Assembly (NCBI GenBank): GCA_039028155.1
Contig: JBCCIS010000051.1
Coordinates: forward strand, 1-38,660
Length of the DNA stretch: 38,660 bases
Reading direction: 5' to 3'
Source of the DNA: Pseudomonadota bacterium
GTDB taxonomy: Bacteria; Pseudomonadota; Alphaproteobacteria; SP197
In this document: piece by piece, positions 34,501-38,660 of the stretch
How the letters are laid out: each line of letters begins with the position of its first letter
Numbering within the stretch: position 1 is the first letter of the stretch
Notes under the pieces: model-generated
The model's input: only the letters and a program-made list of their open reading frames with translations
The model's database searches: none
What the model was told of the DNA's origin: nothing
Program-made: the position numbers and the translations under genes

Positions 34501-36286
34501 GCAGCATGGGCTGCGTGACGATCGGCAGGGTGAGTTCGCGGCTGACCGGACGCCCGCCGACATCGAACACGGTGGCGCGCAACTGCAGTTCGACGGGCGA
34601 GATAACGCCCTCGTCGGGCGGCACCTGGATCGCGAGCGACGCCTGACCGGCATCGTTGGTGGTGAAGGCGATATCGTCGAGCTGGCGTGGCAGGACGTTT
34701 TCTTCCGCCAGGCCGAAATAGTAGTCCTGGAGCGCGGCGAAGGGATGAACCGACTTCACCAGAACCTGGCTGAGCTCAGCCGCCAAATTGCCGGCGGGAC
34801 TGCCGTAGAGGAAGCGCGCCTCAACATCGAGCGTCGCCTCCGGTGTCTTGGCGGACAGGACCTCGGGCGTGACCGACATGTCGACTTCGATGCGCGGCGG
34901 TACGAAGTCGTCGACCAGGAAGTTGACCTGGCCGACCCGCGCGCCGTCGGGATCGACATAAGCCTCGACCGTCCAGGTGCCGGTATAGGCATTGCCGGCG
35001 ATATCGAGGGTCAACACATGACCACCGTCCTCGTCGTCGGACGAGGTGCGTTGCAGGACCTCCTGGCCGTCAGGGCGCAACACGCGGAACGTCAACGGCA
35101 GGTCGGATGCCGCAGCGCCGTTCTGGTCGCGCAGGATGGCGGTAATGTGGGCGGTCTCGCCGGGTCGGTAGATGCCGCGTTCCGTGTAGAGATAGGCGTC
35201 GAGCGGGCCCGACGGCGCGCGGCCGCTGACGCCGCGGTCGCTGAGGTCGATGGGGGCTGAGGCAAGATCGACGTAGACGTAGTCGCCTTCGCTATCGGTC
35301 GCTGTCAGCAGCTTTGGTCGATTGCCGCCTGTACCGCGCACCATGCCGGGATCGAAACGCGCGTAACCGTCGGCATCGGTCACGATGGTGCCGAGTACCG
35401 CGTCGTTGCGAGCGATCAGTTCCAGCGTCACGCCGGGCAGCGGCGTCGCATCGGCAAGCGAGCGCACGGTGACGTCGAGACCGCTGTCGCCAAGCGCCGT
35501 CGCCACGCCCAGGTTCGAAACCATGAAGGGCTGGCTTTCCCAGGCCGGGTAGTCGTCATCGGCGCGCCGGGCGTCGAGCGCCGTGGCAACATAGAGGCCG
35601 GGTTCCAGCGTGCCGATCACCTCGTTCAAGGGAATGGCCGTGCGCACGTCCTGGTTCATGGCGCCGGTGATATCCATTTCGCCCGACCACAGGAGCTCGC
35701 CGCTTTCGTTCTCCAAATCATCCAGGGTCCACGAATAGACCTCGCCGCCCTCCATATCGCTGCCGCCGCGCGCCGCGATGGCGCGCTCGTTGATGCGGAA
35801 GATCCTCAGCGCCACGGTCGAGACGTTGACGGTCGTAACGGGCAGGCCCTGCACGCCGACACGCGGCAAGACGTCGTCGCCTGCGGCAAACGACACGGAT
35901 GGCGCGCGGTCGGGCATGACGACCTGCATCGGCACGTCCTCAGGCAACGACGACGAAAGGCCGGCCAGGCCCGCTTTCAGGGTGACGTCATAGCTTTCGC
36001 CGTGTTTGAGGCCTTCAAGGCACAAGAAGTTGCGCCGCGATGTAATCGCGATATCGGCATCCGGATCGATACGGACATAGGTCTTCCAGTCCAGGCCGTC
36101 GCTCTCGGCAAGCCGTTCGTTGAAGCTGATGCAGGCTAGCGGCGGGTCGCTCTCGGGATCGACGGCGAGGTCAGTGACCTCCAGGGCGGGCGTTGCTTTC
36201 GTGTCTTGTGCCAGGACGGCCGGGCCCGAGAGCCCCATGGCCAAAAGCACCAGACACCAGACAGTCGCCAACCCACGTGCCGTCAT
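31502..36286 (-). CDS. Bacterial alpha-2-macroglobulin family protein with thioester motif (YfhM-like)
   Basis: This 1594-residue periplasmic protease trap has a signal peptide cleaved near 'AVLA' (about residue 26). The order is N-terminal MG-like domains, an MG2 strand 'TERGIYRPGETAHITAIL', a bait-like middle part, 'VETDADGRAVIELDIPDFNG' and the thioester domain with Cys1141 in 'YACAEQTTSRALP' (CxEQ). The thioester would crosslink attacking proteases. Unlike E. coli YfhM it has no lipobox cysteine, so it should be soluble. ATG 36286 follows GGGAGGG; the 5 extra codons to a TTG at 36301 lie across this site. It is co-transcribed with pbpC. Confidence 0.97.
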   Translation of the reverse strand: MTARGLATVWCLVLLAMGLSGPAVLAQDTKATPALEVTDLAVDPESDPPLACISFNERLAESDGLDWKTYVRIDPDADIAITSRRNFLCLEGLKHGESYDVTLKAGLAGLSSSLPEDVPMQVVMPDRAPSVSFAAGDDVLPRVGVQGLPVTTVNVSTVALRIFRINERAIAARGGSDMEGGEVYSWTLDDLENESGELLWSGEMDITGAMNQDVRTAIPLNEVIGTLEPGLYVATALDARRADDDYPAWESQPFMVSNLGVATALGDSGLDVTVRSLADATPLPGVTLELIARNDAVLGTIVTDADGYARFDPGMVRGTGGNRPKLLTATDSEGDYVYVDLASAPIDLSDRGVSGRAPSGPLDAYLYTERGIYRPGETAHITAILRDQNGAAASDLPLTFRVLRPDGQEVLQRTSSDDEDGGHVLTLDIAGNAYTGTWTVEAYVDPDGARVGQVNFLVDDFVPPRIEVDMSVTPEVLSAKTPEATLDVEARFLYGSPAGNLAAELSQVLVKSVHPFAALQDYYFGLAEENVLPRQLDDIAFTTNDAGQASLAIQVPPDEGVISPVELQLRATVFDVGGRPVSRELTLPIVTQPMLLGIRPTFEDDRAPWRQPAEFDVIAVDWSGQRIDKPGLEWDLFREQYDWVWYEDDQWQYRGVLYDRHIAGGRFDAAVDTPARIAAEIDWGWYRLEVYDAETGIASSYRFRAGWSYGVAGSDGTPDAVTVTLSEQVYAPGQTAAVFVQPPFDAEVEIAVMDSGVRDIMRVAVPKEGMEISLPVEATWSPGVYVVATAYNKTPMADELISRRAIGAVWMAVEQPDQRLTVTIDSPDSIEPSQTLSVPIEVTGQAAGTKAFVTLAAVDDGILQLTRFDAPDPASYLLDQRRLGVDLRDIYGRLIDPSASALGQLRSGGDMMRGAGVGSLPQRSSKVVSLFSGIVETDADGRAVIELDIPDFNGRLKLMAVAWTVAGVGAAAVDMTVAAPIVADLSLPRFLAPGDRAWATLAVDNVSGTPGQYSFQVNAGGAVTIIGATQQSIDLAVGDGTGLRFELVGAHLGVADIQLTVTGPDDYLEVRSWGLTVRPSTRADVTRVSMTLEPGTSNSVGTTLSDGLYPESVSATIGLNTVPAFDVKGLLDELAAYRYACAEQTTSRALPLLYFASDGMLGPDDVIENLSTHHDVDEAVRSVLAMQRPDGTFGYWWWYNDTNLWLSTYVMDFLVRARERGVFVPQYGYDRGIKALQRAVSDWRDEPGDLAYAYYVLARSGNTDLAELEYFATTHYEDEWFLDEAFIAASFDLLGDPERAAEVAAGMTFTLEDLQGHERYWRYRSVLTDLAAATAVLGESRSIPAAKVLGLAQMASEVYATRRWISTHEEAWMLLAARSLDRFTGDVQATLGGETIDQSQGLSRDLAWPPSGGSLDVTNNGDKPLYATVTVRGYPMEAPPAQENGFSIERRVYDMAGNPIDPSSMAQHDLAVIVLTGDLRDRIWWEYETWHDILLIDLLPAGLEIENARLEGNRDLENLAWLGDDLSPTDNVEQRDDQYAAALSFAGKTGFKVAYIVRAVTPGSYVYPAPYVEDMYRPYQFAVGKAGTLDVTGN

Positions 36287-36455
36287 CGCCAACCCTCCCA
36301 ATTTTCGGCGAAGGCACCGCAGCGGGTCCTGGTGGATTGAGGGACCCCATGCCTTCGCCCGTCATCTTATGGCATGGGATGGTGACTGGACCATGGTGGG
36401 ATTGTGGCAAATGCGGGCGGGTCTTCAGGCACCGGGGGACAAACGCCCACCGCTA

Positions 36456-37706
36456 TCAGGATATCAGCACGCCGACGACGCAGCCGGTAAGGGACGTGGC
36501 GATCAAACCGGCCAGGATGCTACGCGGCGCCAACGCGACGATCTCGGCGCGCCGGCTGGGCACCATGGCTGACAGGCCGCCGATGATGATGCCGAGTGCG
36601 GCAAGGCTGGAGAAGCCGCACATGGCATAAGTCAGGATGATCTCGCTGCGCTCGGTAAGCGTGCCCGTGGGCAGGGCGGCCAGGTCCAGATAGGCGACGA
36701 ACTCAGTCAGAATGACGCGTGTGCCCAGAAGCTGGCCGGCGGTTTCCGCCTCCGCCCAGGGAATACCTAGGAGCCAGGCGAGCGGCGCCAGCACGTAGCC
36801 CAGGAGGCGTTGCAGCGACAACGGTGCGCCCCAGACGTCCGGGAACAACCCGAGGATCTGGTTGACCAGGCTGACCAGGGCCACCAGCACGATCAGCATG
36901 GCGATGACGCCGAGCACGATTTTGATGCCCTGTTCGGTGCCCTGGACAATCGCGTCCATGGCACCGCTGGCCTCGGACGTCACGGCGACATGACCGCTGG
37001 TTCGAGTTTCGGTCTCCGGCATCATCAGCAGACCGACCATGATGGCCGCCGGCGCGCTCATGACCGAGGCGACAAGCAGATTGCCGGCGGCGTCCGAAAC
37101 CGCGGCCCCCAGAATGGTGGCGTAGATGACGAACATGGTCCCGGCGATCGTCGCCGCGCCGCCGACCATCAGAACAAAGAGCTCGCTGCGCGTCATGCGC
37201 GCCAAATAGGGGCGCACGAAGAGCGGCGCCTCGACCGACCCGATGAAGATATTGGCGGCGGTTGCCAGACCGACGGCGCCACCGATGCCGAAGCTCTTTT
37301 CCAGGACGCGGCTGATCGCCTGGATGATCCACGGCAGAATGCGCCAATAGGTCAACAAGGCGCTCAAGGCGCTGACCAGGAGGATCAGAGGCAGGCCGCG
37401 GAACGCGAGCACGAACATGGCCCCGGCGTTGGATACCTCGAACGGCGCCGGCCCGCCGGCTAGATAACCGAAGACGATGGACGTGCCAGCCTCGGTCGCC
37501 GCCGCCATCGCTTCAACCGCGTCGGTGACCAGGGAGAGCGCATCGCGTACCGGTTCGATGAGCAGGAGGATGAGCGCCAGAACGAACTGGAGGCCGACAC
37601 CGACGGCGATGATCTTAAGCGCACCCTTTTTTCTGGCACCGCCCAGGAGCCAGGCGATGAGGATCAGGACAACCAGACCAAGGGCACTCTGGACGTTGAG
37701 TGTCAT
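36456..37706 (-). CDS. Concentrative nucleoside transporter (NupC/CNT family)
   Basis: This 416-residue inner-membrane symporter takes up nucleosides with H+ or Na+. There are about ten hydrophobic segments. Key CNT stretches are 'FIGSVEAPLFVRPYLARMTR' (substrate-binding GxxEA-like region), 'GGAATIAGTMFVIYATIL', 'LIGVLLG'-like helices and 'ILTEFVAYLDLA'. Length agrees with the family. ATG 37706 follows the stop of the SLC13-type gene by 3 bp, so they share an operon with this gene second. A 169-bp gap separates it from the alpha-2-macroglobulin start; I see only weak inverted repeats there and no gene. Confidence 0.94.
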   Translation of the reverse strand: MTLNVQSALGLVVLILIAWLLGGARKKGALKIIAVGVGLQFVLALILLLIEPVRDALSLVTDAVEAMAAATEAGTSIVFGYLAGGPAPFEVSNAGAMFVLAFRGLPLILLVSALSALLTYWRILPWIIQAISRVLEKSFGIGGAVGLATAANIFIGSVEAPLFVRPYLARMTRSELFVLMVGGAATIAGTMFVIYATILGAAVSDAAGNLLVASVMSAPAAIMVGLLMMPETETRTSGHVAVTSEASGAMDAIVQGTEQGIKIVLGVIAMLIVLVALVSLVNQILGLFPDVWGAPLSLQRLLGYVLAPLAWLLGIPWAEAETAGQLLGTRVILTEFVAYLDLAALPTGTLTERSEIILTYAMCGFSSLAALGIIIGGLSAMVPSRRAEIVALAPRSILAGLIATSLTGCVVGVLIS

Positions 37707-37709
37707 GAC

Positions 37710-38660
37710 TCAGATTCCAAGCGGCCAGACGAACGATATCAGCGGCACCGCGACCACGACGATGAGGACCTCCAGCGGCAATCCCATGCGCCAGTAATCG
37801 CCGAAGCGGTAGCCGCCCGGGCCCATGATCAGCGTGTTGTTCTGGTGGCCGATTGGCGTCAGGAATGCGCATGAGGCGCCGATGGCGACGGCCATCAAGA
37901 ACGGATCGGCATTGGCGCCGAGCGCACTGGCGATGCCCACGGCGATCGGCGCCATGACGATCGCGGTCGCCGCGTTGTTCATGATGTCCGACAGCGTCAT
38001 GGTAACCACCAGGACCAGGCCGAGCAGGATGAGCGGCGAGAGATCGCCGGCAAGTGACAATATGCCATTCGCCACCAGCGCGGTCGTGCCCGTCGATTCA
38101 AGCGCACCGCCGACCGGGATCATGGCGCCCAGCAGAACCAGCACCGGCCAGTCGACGGCGTCGTAGAGCTCGCGCAGGCTCACCATGCGCAGCAGGACCA
38201 TGGCGATCATGACAACGGAGAACGCAATGGTAATGGCGACATAGCCCATGGCGGCCGCGGCGACGGCGGCGACGAACAGGCCCAGGGCCGGAAGGATCAT
38301 GCGGCGCTTGCCGATCGAGACTTCGCGCATGGTCAACGGCAGGCAGCCCAGACGGCCAAGCGCGGTGTGGATGTCCTCGCTTTCGCCTTGCAGCAAGAGC
38401 ACGTCGCCGGCCTCGAGCCGGAACGAGCGCAGACGACCGCGATGGGGCCTGCCCTGGCGCGAGACGGCCAGAAGGTTGATATCGTGCTGGCGGCCCAGGC
38501 TCAGGCTGCTCGGCGTGTGGCCTTCGATCCGGCTGCGCGGCTGCACCACGGCTTCGACCATCACGGCGTCTTCGCCGGTCAACAGTTCCGCCGCCTGACC
38601 CTTGTCGCCGACCAGCTCCAGCTTCAGGTCCGCGACCGCCGCGGCGATGCCGTCGGGGCT
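37710..38660 (-). CDS. SLC13/DASS-type permease with TrkA-C (RCK_C) domain, 5' end beyond window
   Basis: This is the C-terminal 316 codons of a larger transporter; the frame stays open to the right edge. Residues read from 38660 include a TrkA_C/RCK_C regulatory domain ('LGRQHDINLLAVSRQGRPHR' and 'FRLEAGDVLLLQGESEDI'). It is followed by the second half of an ion-transporter (citMHS/Na-sulfate symporter) domain with 'NNAATAIVMAPIAVGIASAL' and 'AFLTPIGHQNNTLIMGPGGY'. Such proteins have permease-TrkA_C-TrkA_C-permease order and carry dicarboxylate or sulfate. A TTG at 38582 is not a true start. It precedes nupC by 3 bp. Confidence 0.92.
   Translation of the reverse strand, partial: SPDGIAAAVADLKLELVGDKGQAAELLTGEDAVMVEAVVQPRSRIEGHTPSSLSLGRQHDINLLAVSRQGRPHRGRLRSFRLEAGDVLLLQGESEDIHTALGRLGCLPLTMREVSIGKRRMILPALGLFVAAVAAAAMGYVAITIAFSVVMIAMVLLRMVSLRELYDAVDWPVLVLLGAMIPVGGALESTGTTALVANGILSLAGDLSPLILLGLVLVVTMTLSDIMNNAATAIVMAPIAVGIASALGANADPFLMAVAIGASCAFLTPIGHQNNTLIMGPGGYRFGDYWRMGLPLEVLIVVVAVPLISFVWPLGI

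Noticed and set aside
38582-38582. TTG start for the SLC13-type gene
   Set aside because: The frame continues without a stop to the window edge, and the preceding residues fit the TrkA_C-containing family, so the gene is treated as partial.
1-38660. CRISPR arrays, tRNA or rRNA genes, prophage or insertion-sequence transposases
   Set aside because: I saw no regularly spaced repeats, cloverleaf sequences, rRNA stretches or transposase/integrase motifs on either strand.

Overview
The window is high-GC, densely coding bacterial chromosome. It looks alphaproteobacterial, of a Rhodospirillales/Rhizobiales-like heterotroph. The reasons are the GC-rich codon use with long antisense shadow frames, the GcvA-type LysR regulators, the family mix (PPK2, urocanase, CntA-type Rieske oxygenases, PhyH, LLM oxidoreductases, yfhM-pbpC) and the CCCTCTCCC/GGGAGAGGG intergenic palindromes. 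The lineage is an inference from style; there is no rRNA or tRNA in the window. Thirty-one protein genes are supported, and the last runs off the right edge. No phage, transposase, CRISPR or RNA gene was found.

Layout. (1) 32-2913: LysR regulator, RidA-type deaminase and aldehyde dehydrogenase. (2) 2914-8515: a structured leader, then a Tat-type polyamine-family binding protein without its transporter, a NylB-like serine hydrolase, an LLM flavin oxidoreductase and a urocanase (hutU) without other hut genes. (3) 8516-12437: a palindromic repeat, a leftward ornithine-cyclodeaminase-family/acyl-CoA dehydrogenase operon, and rightward fetAB. (4) 12507-15628, leftward: alpha/beta hydrolase, eight-EF-hand exported protein with a good intrinsic terminator, NTF2-like protein and PPK2. 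(5) 15632-17541: a small insert carrying a divergent FMN-reductase/LysR pair, flanked by 25/26 direct repeats of the ggt 3' end. (6) 17516-28106: a catabolic region with gamma-glutamyltransferase, Rieske oxygenase, PhyH dioxygenase, Gfo/Idh/MocA oxidoreductase, an SDR lacking its YxxxK, a VWA lipoprotein, an EthA-like Baeyer-Villiger monooxygenase, a 94-residue protein and a second Rieske oxygenase. (7) 28181-38660, leftward: MBL-fold lipoprotein, pbpC, thioester alpha-2-macroglobulin, a CNT nucleoside transporter and a SLC13-type permease.

How they work together. Most of the window is peripheral catabolism of nitrogenous small molecules: uptake, amide hydrolysis, oxygenation of amines or ketones, and aldehyde/acyl-CoA oxidation. 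The last 10 kb serves the cell envelope and transport. The strongest unusual signal is the ggt/PPK2 junction. It looks like an ancestral ggt-ppk2 gene pair split by a 1.88-kb cassette that left the last 26 bp of ggt duplicated next to the PPK2 start, where it now supplies the ribosome-binding site. Other items of interest are two paralogous Rieske oxygenases with a glutamate bridge and no reductase nearby, a consensus promoter with an overlapping TetR-like palindrome before the first of them, and the eight-loop EF-hand protein.
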